64,000 bases of DNA from Pseudogymnoascus destructans (GCF_001641265.1 NW_020167540.1:496001-560000); one strand, 5' to 3'. Shown: positions 44,104 to 55,448, counted from the first letter of the stretch. The notes: a model not told the origin generated them from the letters alone. Program-made: numbers and translations.

Positions 44104-46012
44104 TCATTTTGGTTTCTGAGGGTATTTTCTGTGATATGCTTGGGTAACTTCTGGAGAATTTTCAAAGCTCTCTGCAGTATACCATGTCTTATCCGGTGGA
44201 TAGTTTTTCCAAGCTGCCTTGTAGAAAAGCTTCTTTCGAATAACTTTCGAGTCAAGGATTTCGTCCACTTCCCACTCCTCTTCGCCATTGACAATGACTG
44301 GAGGCTCTGGCTCCTGTTGCTGCCCTTCGATTGCATCATTCGAGTCAAGTCTTAATAGATTGGCATAAAATACTGGATGAATCTTCATGCTGTTTGGAAG
44401 TTTGAGCCGATATGCAACTTGCCCAATTCGCTCTAGAATTTCAAAAGGTCCCACTTGCTTGTGGTCTAGCTTCTTTGATGGCCTCTGTGTCTTTATATTT
44501 CGAGTTGAAAGCCATACTCTGTCTCCCACTTGATAGCGTGGTGCAGGTTTCCTTTTCTTGTTCGCGAAATGTTCCATTTTTGCTTGCGAGAGCATGATTT
44601 CATCCTGCAGAAACTCCCAAACCTTTGCCATAGTCTGAGCTATGTTCTTGTGCTCTTGTTTGGCTTCGTGATATGCTTGCTGCTCTGTATCGAAGCTTAT
44701 TCTTGGTTCATAGCCCTTGTTCGCAAAAAACGCACTTGTCTTGGTTGCATCTGATGGCAAACTGTTGGCAGCAAACTCCGCCATGCACAAGTATGAAACC
44801 CAATTGTCTTGAAGATAGTTCACATGAGCTCGCAAGTAGCGTTCGAGCTCTGCATTGAATCGCTCAGTCTGTCCATCTGTTTCTGGGTGGAAGGCAGTTG
44901 AAAGTTTGGCCGAAATTTTCCAAATTTTGCAGAGCAAACTCCAGACTTCTGCAATGAACTGAGGACCTCTGTCTAATATTATTGAGTTTGGTAGACCATG
45001 GTGCTTCCATACATGTCGAAGTAAGAGCTGTGCTGTAGCTTCTGCAGTAGTCCCTTCTTGCCCAGCGAAACACGGAATGAAATGTCTTTCTTTCGTCAAC
45101 CTGCATGCAACAACCAAGATAGCATTGTTCCCTTCACAGAGTGGTAATCCTGTCACGAAATCCATTGATATATCCATCCATGGTCGACTGTCAATAGGGA
45201 TTGGTTGTAGAAGTCCATTGTAGGAATCTCGAGATGGTTTTGATCTTCGACAACTATGGCAGTTTTTGATATATCGAATTATTGTTTTGTCCATGTTTGG
45301 CCAGTAATAGTGCTGTTTCATGACTCGCAGCATCTTTCCAGCTCCTGGATGTCCCATAGAAGGTTGTTCATGAACTTCTCTCAACAAGTCCACCTGAATG
45401 GTTTCTGGCACCCAAACTCGATTTTGATATTCTAGCATGCCGTTTTTGAGTTCGCAATAAGCCAATGCAACCTCTTTGCTTGTTTGATCACCATTCTCAA
45501 GCTTCTGTAGTGTAGCCTTGCAGAATTTGTCTTCCAGTTGAGACTTTTGGATTTTCTCAAGAATTGTCATTTCTCTGATATGAGTTTCCACTGGAGCTAG
45601 CTGAGCTGTTTGGCCTTGTTCTATGTCTGGATGTAGCCTCGAAGGTGGTAGCAACACCTGAAGCTGTTGCTTTTGTCGATCATCCTCATCATTGCCTTCT
45701 GGTCTGTCACCAGGCCTTTGAGTCAAAGCATCTGCTTTTCCATTTTGCTTCCCCAGGCCTATAGATGATCTGGAAGTTGTATCGAGAGAGGAATTCAGCC
45801 CATCGAGCTTGTCTTCTTGTCAGCTTCTTGGTGGACATGAAGTATTCCAAGCTTTTGTGATCAGACAAGACTTGGACTGGAAAATCTGTCCCTTCAAGTT
45901 CTGGTCTCCATGCTTCGAAACATCTGATGATTGCAAGCAATTCCTTGTCATATATCTCGTAATTGCATTCTGCAGGTGCTAGCTTTTTTGAGAAGTATGT
46001 CACTGGATGTAG
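44104..46012 (-). mobile_element. Ty3/gypsy chromovirus remnant (RNase H, integrase, chromodomain)
   Basis: The 5' part retains reverse-transcriptase RNase H (HPVTYFSKKLAPAECNYEIYDKELLAI in pieces, then LSDHKSLEYF, RWAEFLSRYNFQIIYRPG). An extra A in a run (TTTT at 45743-45746 on plus) shifts the frame. The integrase frame (540 codons to 44104) then has the HHCC finger (H..H, CHSC), the D,D,E core (MDISMDFVTGLP, ILDRGPQF, HPETDGQTERFN) and a chromodomain (WEVDEILDSKVIRKKLFYKAAWKNY in pieces). Gag, protease and the polymerase proper are missing: the left edge is a fragment of LTR-A. It is dead but otherwise little mutated. Confidence 0.92.
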
Positions 46013-46412
46013 AGACAAATTATGTCATAACTTAACCAATCTTGTGGGTAACTAAGGAGCGATGACGTGTAATGAATCATAGAGGGTTGTAGAAGCTTTT
46101 GGAGCTATCGTTCATGTTCCTAGGCCTCTAGTTTATAGAGATATGTCATGTGTAGTATTAGCAGGAGTGATGTCTTGTAATGAATCATAGAGGGTTGTAG
46201 AGATATGCTATGTGGTCATATCGGCCCAGTAACTAAGGAGCAATGACGTGTAATGAATCATAGAGGGTTGTAGCAATCGTTGAGTAGTATTGCTCTTGTT
46301 GTTGGTGTGACAAGCCAAAATATGTATAGTGACTTGTAGGTTTGAGGAGGAGATTTCTAAGTTTGCTCTTGAGTTTGATAGCAAACTGAGTGCAACGAAT
46401 GTCAGTATGACA
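46013..46412 (+). repeat. LTR family A, copy 4 (3' 400 bp)
   Basis: It starts inside the family at AGACAAATTATGTCATAAC and ends at the true terminus CAGTATGACA, with a ~20-bp internal loss near 46161. Its left junction truncates gypsy; its right end breaks a pogo transposase. Confidence 0.88.
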
Positions 46413-46740
46413 GACGCGTGGTGCGTCGCATGTTGCAAGTAGCCGATTTGCCATATCTTCAACAATAGACAACTGAGGAGGAAATCCTTTTGTAGCTAGG
46501 TCGAGTATGTATTGAACAATGACTGATTCCTCTAGATTTAAATCAATTTACGTGAGTTGGCTTGGATATCGCGTCGTGAAGGTATGCCTAGTAATCAACG
46601 ACCTAGCTTACGGTGGTCCACAGAAAAGATCCTAGCTACAGCTCGAAGGCGTAACTTTGGGTCGCTTTGTAGAGCTTGGATAGCTAGCAGTAATTGCCTT
46701 TCATCGTTTTTTGGCAGCATGTTTTGTTGTGGAGGAATTT
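46413..46740 (-). pseudogene. Pogo-type transposase, N-terminal fragment
   Basis: From an ATG near 46722 the minus strand codes LPKNDERQLLLAIQALQSDP and LRLRAVARIFSVDHRKLGR, a psq-type HTH. After stops and frame changes come IPSRRDIQANSRKL, VIVQYILDLATKGFPPQ and VEDMANRLLATCDAP, the start of the CENP-B HTH. The match ends at the LTR-A4 terminus. Confidence 0.75.
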
Positions 46741-46774
46741 AACATTTAGTTGGGGGTTATTGTCACCGCATCAT

Positions 46775-46823
46775 TTTGGCTGGTTCGCTTGTTTGGCTGG
46801 TTCGCTTGTTTGGCCGGTTCGCT
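46775..46823 (+). repeat. 17-bp tandem repeat, three units
   Basis: TTTGGCTGGTTCGCTTG is repeated twice exactly, then once with one change and a variant end. Confidence 0.85.
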
Positions 46824-46964
46824 ATACATGTACATTAGCGAATGTCAAGACAAGTGAATGCCACACTGCATTTTACACCTTAAATCACGTATTTCATTAC
46901 TTGATATCTCAACAACCCTTCATTAATAAATTATAAAAATATATAAGTATCACCTAGGGGTCGT

Positions 46965-47438
46965 CTGGGTAGCAGACAGGATCCCTTTGGCATGACACCA
47001 CTATATAAGCAAGTAGTTAGTTCTTAGATAGGAGCTTCGTGCTCAACTAAAAATAGTATTCATTATATACTGTAACGTGTTACTTGAAAGCCTTTGTGTC
47101 TGATCCCCTGCCTCCTCTGTTAAGTCAAACCCTTATGCAAGAAACCTCTGTGTCTATTACCCTTGGTAGTTGTAAGGCCAGCATATGGGGGCCTGTCATG
47201 TGGGCCTACCTCACGTGGTGCCCTACAGTGGGGCCGCTCAGCAAATGAGGGCACCACGCGTTCCTGGATAAAAGGGGCTGGAGGCCGAGGAAGAAGGCCT
47301 CCAGTCAATAGTCGCTGCATTTACGTAGACCTATTGTCCTTACGAATACGATACCCCTTTCCTGCCTCTTGACCTGGTTCCCTGGACTCCTGTGAGACCT
47401 GTAGGTTTACGAACCTTACAGTAGTAGTTAGCGTTACA
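46965..47438 (+). repeat. LTR family C, copy 2 (5' edge unclear), split by LTR-E
   Basis: It shares with copy 1 the block CCACTATATAAG, TTAGATAGGAGCTTCGTGCT, GTAACGTGTTACTTGAA and CCTTTGTGTCTGATCCCCTG, and the end GCGTTACA at 47438. The segment 47171-47420 inside it is a separate insertion. The left boundary is approximate. Confidence 0.7.
47171..47420 (+). repeat. Solo LTR-like insertion, family E (250 bp)
   Basis: It begins TGTAAGGCCAGC and ends GAACCTTACA, flanked by the perfect duplication GTAGT (47166-47170 and 47421-47425). GGATAAAAGG at about 47266 could be its TATA region. The ends resemble family B, but the body does not. Confidence 0.8.
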
Positions 47439-47530
47439 CATTAGTTCAAGGCCCTTTCCTTTGTCGTTCTTTCCAATGGTAGACATGCTTCGTAGATTGA
47501 ACTAGTATCTCGATGGTGTAGTGCTTAAAG

Positions 47531-47812
47531 TGTAACGTCCGTAGACTGCTCTATGGTGGAGGCGGTCTTAGGAGTTGGGTTTGGGTTGTAAGATAGGGAT
47601 TTAATGATACGAAGGCTTCGTTCTCAAGTATGCACGTTACTAGTATGTGGGAAATACTGTATTGAGTTGAGCATGAAGCTCCTATCTAAGGAAATAGCTG
47701 GTTCTTAATAGAATCGTTGTGCTAAGGGAATCGAGGCCAGTCGAGGTAGTCGAGCTGGACTGCCTTCGACTCCTTCGATTCATAGGTCACGTGATCATGG
47801 TGTGCCGTAACA
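47531..47812 (-). repeat. LTR family C, copy 3 (282 bp, inverted)
   Basis: Plus-strand ends are TGTAACGTCC and GCCGTAACA. On the minus strand it carries CACGTGA and the family block TTCCTTAGATAGGAGCTTCA followed by GCTCAACTCAATACAGTATT. The flanks do not show a clear 5-bp duplication. Confidence 0.7.
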
Positions 47813-47938
47813 GTATATAATCGTGGTCGAATAACCCACCGCTACGCGGTGGGCGCAAGCGAGTTGCATCGCGAAAGTGAGTTGCATCGCCCCAGATTTC
47901 TCAACCACCCAATTTGTATTGCAATTGAACCTTGAACA

Positions 47939-49884
47939 ATGCCACCACCTGCAACCCACGAATACAAAGAAGCTATAGCCCAGGCAATTGCCTGGGCTAC
48001 TGCCAATCCTGACGAGAGTGAGACTTACCGCCGCACGTATTTTCCACGTGAATCCTCAAACCCTCAAATCGAGGATACGACGAAAGAAGCAACGCGACGA
48101 CCGCCCTCATATAATACACGGAGGCCAGAATCGAATCCTCTCTAGGCCACAACACGAAGCTATTATTACATATGCAGACGATATGCACAGGACAGGCCTC
48201 GGGGCTACGAAACAGATGGTCTTTGCGATAATCGAATACCTAAAGGATCTAGAAGGCAGACCGCGACCGTCCTGGCGATGGTTTCAAAACTACATAAAAA
48301 CAACCCCGGGTTTTCTTCATACACTAAAAACAAAGCCAATTGCACGAAACCGAGTCGGTGCACAAGATGTTAAGGATGTACAGGATTGGTTCAAGAATTG
48401 GATGACGGTGCGAAGCCCATGATATTCAGCCTGGTGATATTATTAATTTGATGAAGCTGGGTTTCAAATTGGAGTAGCTTCTGGAGAAGATATTCTTGTC
48501 CCTACCTGGATAGTAGATGTATGTATATTCCAGTTATAATATAAAATATAGTATAGCTAATAAACTATAGCCATTGTATACACCTAGCCCTGAAAATCGA
48601 CGTTCTATTACCGTTATAGAATCGATTATTGCAAATGGAACAACTATTCCTCCTGTTCTAATTGTACAAGGTGTGAATCATATGATGAATTGGTATACCT
48701 TATTAGACGGAAATACAAGGGTATTAATGTCTGATTCTGGATATATCAACTCCCAATTAGCTCTTGAATATCTTGATCACTTGATTCTTCATATACAAGC
48801 TGGGGCAAACGCACGTCCTGGGGTTCTATTAATGGATCAACACGGTAGTCATATGAGCCCGGAGTTTATTATTAAAGCTACAGAAGCTAATATACACCCG
48901 TTTCCTTTTCCTAGCCACTTGACGCATGTTCTTCAACCTCTTGATATCGGTGTTTTTCAGCCGTATATGTAAGGACACAGAGCACCCAGCTTACAGTAAT
49001 AGCATATGAGAGTGCGAGTCGGAGGCTAAACGGATGCTATCCTATAGGTCTACTACGAAGGATACAAAAAAGATGAAGGGGGAACCCCGTTGAGTCTGTT
49101 TCCTTAGGTACCCGAAACGGGCCCGACTCGGTTATCCCAACCCTAGCCCTGAACCTTCCACCGCAACAGGTCTGCATCGACCCTGAACCCTATACACTTA
49201 CCACCCACTATAGTGTAACTCGCTATATGCTCCTCTACTGGTTTGAAACCCCACCGAGTCGGATTCCATGCTTGTAGTGACCGTAACAGTTCTTGAGACA
49301 GGTTCTTCGAGTATCTAGGTACGGAGGCATCCTTACAGTATAAACACTGGCACCGGAAGGCTGTACAAGATGCAACCCGGCGTCTAGATATTGAATATAC
49401 AGTTTCATCGTTCTTCCGGGACTTAACGGAAATCAGGGAAAAGACTATGAAAAAAGAGACTATTCAAGGTGCCTTCCGAAAGTCTGGGATCTGGCCATTT
49501 AATTGCCAGAAAGCTCTTAAGAAAATGAAGACGTATATGGTACCAGCGATGGCGATGTCAATGGCGACAGCGATTGAATTACCCTGTCCTCAAACACCAG
49601 TAAGAGGTGTTCAAGCTGAGAGATCTCTTCAAGAAATAGCATCAAAAATCTCAGAGAAGATTGATATATTTAGTAGTCCTACACGCCGGAAAATCGACTC
49701 TACAATACGAGGGGTCCAGAACGTCCTTCTGACTGCAGAAGTCCGGGACCGGCAGTACGAAGACCTTCATAATAGGGTTCAAAATCAACAGAAGTCTAGG
49801 ATTCGAGGGAATCGGAAAGGTCTTACAAAAAGGAGGGGTCCTTACAGGAACTCAGGCACGACAGATCCAGGAAAACAAGCGTGA
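47939..49884 (+). pseudogene. Pogo-type transposase with frameshifts and an inserted LTR
   Basis: ATG 47939 opens MPPPATHEYKEAIAQAIAWA. A lost base near 48030 moves the psq HTH (ARIFHVNPQTLKSRIRRKK) to another frame, which runs through the CENP-B HTH to about 48420. Two more shifts follow before FDEAGFQIGVASGEDILVP. A 52-bp intron (48519-48570, GTATGT..TAG) leads to the catalytic exon (GVLLMDQHGSH; HLTHVLQPLDIGVFQPY). LTR-B1 is inserted in the Tyr/Lys codons; after it the frame resumes KHWHRKAVQDATRRLD, then GAFRKSGIWPFNC, to a TGA at about 49884. At least three small indels make it non-functional. Confidence 0.85.
48968..49337 (+). repeat. Solo LTR family B, copy 1 (370 bp)
   Basis: It runs from TGTAAGGACACAGAGC to GAGGCATCCTTACA, with a perfect GTATA duplication (48963-48967, 49338-49342). 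It is the reference copy for the family. Confidence 0.92.
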
Positions 49885-50119
49885 AAAGGAGTATATGGGG
49901 CCGTGATTCAATTGCGTCAGAAGACGAAGAAGATGAAGATTCAATTCAAGATGCGTTTTCATACTTGTAGTGGTAAAATATTTCCCATAGTCTACGATTC
50001 AATTGCAATACAAATTGGGTGGTTGAGAAATCTGGGGCGGTGCAACTCGCTTTCGCGATGCAACTCGCTTGCGCCCACCGCGTAGCGGTGGGTTATTCGA
50101 CCCACGATTAATCGATACT

Positions 50120-51239
50120 CTAAATCTCGTGCCCAGCAGGTTTGAAGCTTTCATTTTGAATGATTTCTATCAACTACACGTGTTGTTAGCAATCGGATCG
50201 CGTTAGATAGGGAGATATTGTATTTCAGCAATAACATGAGAAAAGCACTTACATATTCATCTGGGTCATGAATAAAGGCTATACGGAAGGGGCCATCCAT
50301 CAATCGCTTCTGCCACGAGACACCCTTTTCTTCGAATCGCTCACAAGCAGCCACTATGTCGTCGACTGATATACAAATGTGACCGAAGCCTTCTGGACCT
50401 TTGTTACCATTGTCGTACACCATGCCTTGTTTCTTCTCTGTTCCATGGTTCCAGGTCAGCTCCACCATCCCCTCACGCTTCGACCGAGGGTCGGTTCCAT
50501 GAATATTGTCGTTTGCAACAGGTGAGCCATAACCAAGTAAGTAGCTGTCAAAAACGGCGTCAGGGTTACTAGACGTATGTTCCAGTGTCATTCCCAAAAC
50601 GTCCTTGTAGAAGTTGAGCGAGACGTCTTTGTCTTTAATACGCAGCATGGTATGGTTCATCTTGTAACTTTGGACGTCTGTCCCATTTTCAGATTCATGA
50701 ATGAGATTCTGCAAAACGAGCTTGACCCTATACTCGTCAGGATCGGAGATGAATGAGGATCCGTCTTGAAGCATCTCCTGAGACTTGTATCCGGCATCGG
50801 ACAGTTTCTTGCATGCAGCCTGAACATTGTCAACAGACAAACAGATGTGGCCGAAGCCTTTCGGATGCTCGTTCTCATCATGCGTGTCTCCAGCACCGTA
50901 ATCGTGACTCAATTCTACGACACCCTCGCGGTCACTCGTGTGCTTACCATGAGAGGCGGACTTGGGAGAATCTAGAGAAGAGTTAATATTGGCAACAGCA
51001 ACATCATACAGAAAAATTTGGGATAATAACTGTAGGCGAGGAAATAAAGATCCAATTTATATTCAGGGAATTGGAACTTCTGCAACACGCTCATGCCGAG
51101 TCTCTCATAGAACGCGACACTTGCTGAAGGGTCTATTAATTGATTAGTGACTATAAATTGGTTTAATGGCCATGTGCATACCCTTGACCCTGAGCATGGA
51201 ATGGTTGAGCTTATACTTGGTAATGTCCGTCATGATCAT
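50120..51239 (-). CDS. GLO1: Glyoxalase I (lactoylglutathione lyase), two-domain
   Basis: Exons 51182-51239, 51031-51132, 50253-50971 and 50120-50173 give 310 aa (yeast Glo1 is 326). Introns: GTATGC..TAG, GTTATT..TAG, GTAAGT..TAG. The enzyme converts the methylglyoxal-glutathione hemithioacetal to S-lactoylglutathione in the cytosol. Two glyoxalase domains repeat in tandem: KLNHSMLRVKD, ERLGMSVLQK and REGVVELSHDYG, then MNHTMLRIKD, DVLGMTLEHTS and EGMVELTWNHG. Each repeat has the His and Glu that bind metal, and each continues with GFGHIC(L/I)SVD. The last small exon codes LIEIIQNE; the usual Trp of the YW(I/V)E motif is Leu here (TTG for TGG). A pogo transposon ends 11 bp beyond the stop codon. 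Divergent from the P450. Confidence 0.93.
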
Positions 51240-51715
51240 GAAGATCTTGTTGATTTCGCAATGGTTTACTTTGAAATCACCCAATTGCTTGAATAATCTA
51301 TTTCGCATGTGGTTGAAATTATTTTAGAAATCAATATCAGTCACATGACTAAGAAGAAGAGAAACCCATGTGCTATTTTCGGGTTACTAGATTTTCTACC
51401 TTATGTTTTTATGTTAGGTTGAAGAGGAAAAATTCCCATGGCTTACCCATGGGTGGGGCTTTGAGCGGCCTATTCGCGACCCCACTAGCCCACACCCTCC
51501 GCACCCTCCGCACCCTTTTGCAATATTCGCGACCCCCACTAGTCCACACCCTCCGCACCCTTACAGGATGACTGATTAGCTTTATGCAAGTCCTACTATT
51601 GGAGGTAATGTTCAAGTAGGCTCGACTTTCGTTCTCACAGCAAGTCGGCATTCTCAAACTTGTCTTTTCCAGAAATCCTGTCACTACGAGACCTCACGCT
51701 CATTGTGAATATGAA
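51240..51715. other. Divergent GLO1/P450 spacer with C-rich direct repeats
   Basis: It must hold both promoters. At 51476-51568 there are two diverged ~53-bp direct repeats beginning CGCGACCCC, each containing CACACCCTCCGCACCCT; these give meaningless open frames on both strands. Confidence 0.6.
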
Positions 51716-53610
51716 ATGGGTCCCGTCAACGCTCACAGAAGTTTATTCCTATCCGATGCTATCTCTATATACGTCCAATTCGCCGTAGTTGGAAGCATTC
51801 TATGCGGAGCATACTATGTCTGGAAGACTTTGACTTCGGAACGCCGCTTGTCGGGCTTCGCAGTCGCGACACTCGCTGAAGAAAGTCTTGGGCCGAAAGA
51901 GAGTTACTTCAAAGACTCCAACAAAACGATTGCTGCCGGACTGAAGTCGAACTCCGGACCATTTCAAATTATCACCGGTACTGGGCCTAAACTCGTCTTG
52001 CAGAACAGGTTCGCCGACGAGCTCCGAAATCGATCAGAGCTGGACTTCAACGAAGCTTTTCGCAAGGACTTTTTCGCTCATTATCCCGGATTCGATGGCT
52101 TTCGCGCGAGCTTGGACAATCCTACGCTGATTCCGTCGACTCTTCGAGTCAAGATGACGCAGAGTTTGGGGCTTGTCACAAACCATCTTGTCGATGAGGC
52201 TACAACCGCTCTTCATGAGCTTTATGGTGAGAGTCGAGAATGGCGTTCCATTGCGGTCAAACAGCATAACCTCAACCTCATTGCACGCCTTTCGTCGCGA
52301 GTCTTTCTGGGGAGACCGATCTGCCGCAACGAGGAATGGATAGAGATTGCAAAGAATCACACTGGTCGGTTGTCGATGATTACATTTAGCAATATTTGGA
52401 TACCTTACTGACTGGCCTGCAGTTGACTCGTTCTTGGCCGCTCGTGATCTTCGTGCTCAACCCTTCTTTTTGCGTCGTATCAAGCATTACTTCATGCCGC
52501 ATAATAAGAATATCCGTAAGGATTGTCCTCTAAAGCTATTTCCTACATTGTTACTTACAAGAACTCCAGAACGGCATTATACCGATGCCAAGCAGATCAT
52601 CAATACCGAGGTAGAGAGGAGGAAGATTCGAGCCCAGATAATTTTGGCCTCGGGTGGCAAGCCGGCAAAGGTATCAGACGCCATTGGGTGGATGGTCGAG
52701 ATGGCTGGTGGAAAGGAAGTTGATTATGTCGCGGCTCAGCTCTCTCTTACGGTTGCCTCAATTCATGCCACGACAGAAGCACTGACAATAGCCCTATTGG
52801 ATCTTGTGACTTATCCCGAAATCATCCCCCCGCTCCGTCAAGAGATCATTGAGGCATTGAGCATAGGAGGGTGGTCCAAGCAAGCGCTGATCAAGATGAA
52901 GCTAATGGACAGCTTCTTGAAGGAGTCGCAACGACTGCATCCGGTGAGATCTGCCGTTCAGTTGCAAATGAGCTATGCCAAGTTACTGACATAATATCTT
53001 TTGACAGCCCAGCGATGGTGAGAATGATTTAACACGACCCTATATCATTATGTATGATGCTGACACTATCTCAGTCTCCATGAACAGGAAAGTTATGCGT
53101 CGCCTTACTCTTTCCGATGGTACAGTCCTACCAGTAGGCACTCGTCTCATGGTCGCAGGAAGATTCCGAGACCCTGAGATCTATGAAAATCCCGATGAAT
53201 TTGACGCCTACCGGTTTCTCAAGCTGCGCGAAGGCAATCCCAACGGTGCTTACCAATATGTTTCCACCTCTGCGGACATGTTTGGTTTCGGTATGGCCTG
53301 ACTAAATTCCTACCCCTTTCACCTACAGTGTCAATCTGGATAGATGCTAATGTTGACAAATCTCATAGGACACGGGAACCATGCATGTCCGGGACGGTTC
53401 CTTGCTAGCAGCGAGCTGAAGATTGCCCTAGCACACATGATTCTGAAATACGATTGGAAACTCGACCAAGAAGACACGATGCCAAAGTTCTTTCAAAATG
53501 AGACTGCCCACATGACTAACCCAGGCATGAAACTCATACTGAGGAGGAGAACAGAAGAGATCAACCTTGATCTGAACGTGGATCCAGATCTGATTGACGT
53601 CAAAGAATAG
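51716..53610 (+). CDS. Cytochrome P450 monooxygenase (fungal ent-kaurene oxidase-like clan)
   Basis: Six exons: 51716-52364, 52423-52515, 52570-52943, 53008-53017, 53075-53290, 53369-53610, giving 527 aa. The second intron (54 bp, no stop) could be retained, giving 545. Exon 4 is only 10 bp; it is required to make HPPSDVSMNRKVM. Features in order: an N-terminal membrane anchor (IYVQFAVVGSILCGAYYVW), I helix HATTEALTIAL (with His-Ala where AG is usual), the ExxR of KESQR, PDEFDAYRF, and the haem loop FGFGHGNHACPGRF with its Cys ligand. The HGNHACPGRFLASSELK form is common in P450s of fungal terpenoid and polyketide pathways, but no such cluster is visible here, so the substrate is unknown. Confidence 0.9.
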
Positions 53611-54126
53611 ATCAGTTCTGTTAATGGTGCAATCTCAGGGATGGGCTAGATTATGATAGAAGTTTGCCGTCATAGCCATAGATCACAACTATCTTGTCGA
53701 AGATGTGCTGATTTTGTGTCTTGTAAAGCTTTCATATATTTGCCATGGACATTGCTTCTGGTCTACTTTTGTTCAATATTTAACGTGGCAGCTTCCTTGA
53801 TCGGCGTTCAAATGTGCCTCGGAGTTGTAAGGATGCCTCATCCCTCAGACCTTCAAAGGACCCAACTCGGGGCTGTTACGGTCACCACGTCGTACTAACC
53901 AGGCTCGGTGCTGATTGTTCGAAGTGATTATGGGAACCGGGGATCCACACCCAAAATCGGGTGGTATTCTCCGGTAACCAAAAATTCTCACAACGGCACA
54001 ACGGAACAGGAGGCTTCAGGTAATACAGTATATAGAATAAATAGATCGATTGAATTTCTACACTATCTAATGGTCCTACATACAGTATTTGTAGGCTTCG
54101 TAAGGAAGCAGAATATGGGGCCGAAA
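53611..54126. other. Repeat debris with a family-B-like LTR edge
   Basis: At 53826 the text TGTAAGGATGCCTC, followed by GCTGTTACGGTCACCAC, matches the inverted end of LTR family B for about 80 bp, then diverges. The rest shows nothing recognisable. Confidence 0.5.
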
Positions 54127-54475
54127 CCCAGTATTAGGCTGCGCACTGGGTACTCACGAGTCGAGTAGTAGAATTTTTACTCACCCAGCTGAGTTACTCG
54201 CTCATGTCCCGAGTATTGTTGAATGAGGATTACTCACTTGCTGAGTACCTAGTATGGGTCTTGGCAACTCAGTTATATCACGTGTTTGATTAGCCATTAC
54301 TTATGTTAAAAACGGGGTGCGACTTCATTGATCAAGACGCCATAACTCCAACTCCATTCCCATATTGTTGATGTCCTATTCCACACTATAACCTTTGGCC
54401 TTTAGGTACCAGGTTACCAGATGGTTACCAGAACTCATCTGACCTTCATTCCTGGGTGAGAGACATTTCCATCGA

Positions 54476-55049
54476 TTAAGCCCACAGCTTAAACATCATA
54501 TCCTGCAAACGCCGAACCAATATCATACCCTTTGCCTGAATTGTCACTCTCTTCGCATGAATAGCGAGGAGGTTTGTCACTATAACTGTTAGTATGTCCC
54601 TGTCACTATGTTTAAACATCATACTCTCAAATTCTCGAATGAGGAAGCATTCAGCAGCTTCCTAAAGAGCTAGGATAGCAGATTGCTGGAAGCGAAGATT
54701 GGACTTGAAGTCTTCTGTGATTTCCCTAACAAGACGCTGGAATGGGAGCTAGTATCAAGTTGCTGTCTTCTGATATCGCGGAGAGCCTTGGTGCCTATAT
54801 GTTTATTAGAGAGTTCTGGTAATCCTCTGGTAATCCTCTGGTAATCCTCTTACTAGACTTTGTGCAGCGCGTGGCCTTCTGAGCATGATTGTTGCTAGCT
54901 TGAGATGAGCAAACTGGAGCTTTTCTTGCTGTGCCCACAGCCTTTTCCTGTCCCTTTCCGCCAAGCCCAGAGCCAGCCCGTAATCCAAGTGGCATCCTTG
55001 GTGCTATGCCGCCAGTTGATCTCCTAGCAGTTTGCTTGGTACGAGTCAT
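54476..55049 (-). pseudogene. Histone H3-like gene carried by the hAT element
   Basis: ATG 55047-55049 opens TRTKQTARRSTGGIAPR, the histone H3 tail with Lys14-equivalent replaced by Ile. The middle is altered (SGLGGKGQEKAVGTARKAP). Then come ALRDIRRQQ, LPFQRLVREITEDFKSNLRF, QQSAILAL-stop-EAAE and TNLLAIHAKRVTIQAKGM, clear H3 core text. Three introns are inferred: one in the 5' leader (minus-strand donor GTAAGTACAC near 55120, TACTAAC branch, TAG just before the ATG), one at about 54796-54855 filled with GGATTACCAGA repeats, and one (GTATGATG..TACTAAC..TAG) that restores FE-MTNLLAIHAKR. A short loss after RRQQLDT shifts the frame and CAG has become TAG, so the copy is dead. Normal fungal H3 is 136 aa. 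Divergent from the next gene with a ~400-bp shared promoter region. Confidence 0.8.
54813..54851 (-). repeat. 12-bp tandem repeat GGATTACCAGA-type, three units, intronic
   Basis: The plus strand reads TTCTGGTAATCC with a 12-bp period three times, inside the H3-like intron. Confidence 0.85.
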
Positions 55050-55448
55050 TTGCTAATATCAAGGTGAGTTAGTAAAGTAAACACAAGATAAAGAAGTAGA
55101 TCAAAAGATATGTGTACTTACAGTGAGTTTGTAGAAAGAATATTGCAGAAGAAGAGTATAGTAAAGAGGTAGAGGTTGAAAGGTATGTGTTTTATATGAA
55201 GGTGCGCATTGTGGTGTTGTTTTTGGAACAGTAATTCTTTGTAGGTGAATATTCCTTCACAAATATTTTTGTTTGCAACTTTAAAATAACCACGACCTTA
55301 GAACCACCTTCCTTGGTTACTCTCCGATCTACACATTCTTCTTCCCTTTTGAGCCTTTACCTCTTCACTAGGACTTCAACTAAGTTTATTATCTTGATTC
55401 TATAGCCAGAACTTCTGGAGATCTCTGCTAATCACGTGTTTAGTTAGT

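Larger units (their letters stand above)
47820..50108 (+). mobile_element. Complete-ended pogo-type DNA transposon with ~110-bp inverted repeats
   Basis: The left end ATCGTGGTCGAATAACCCAC is matched by the right end as its complement. The repeats continue for about 110 bp to GTATTGCAATTGAA, with only a few differences. A TA duplicates on each side (47818-47819, 50109-50110). The repeats themselves contain a small hairpin (CCCACCGC-TAC-GCGGTGGG) and a doubled GCGAGTTGCATCGC. The inside holds a transposase gene broken by frameshifts and LTR-B1. Confidence 0.92.

Noticed and set aside
48968..49337. Family B as a DNA-transposon MITE because its ends are inverted (TGTAAGG/CCTTACA)
   Set aside because: Duplications are 5 bp, ends are TG..CA and only about 8 bp are inverted, which fits LTRs better. 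A MITE is not fully excluded.
47981..53610. GLO1 and P450 as part of a secondary-metabolite cluster
   Set aside because: No synthase, transporter or regulator is next to them; the neighbours are transposons.
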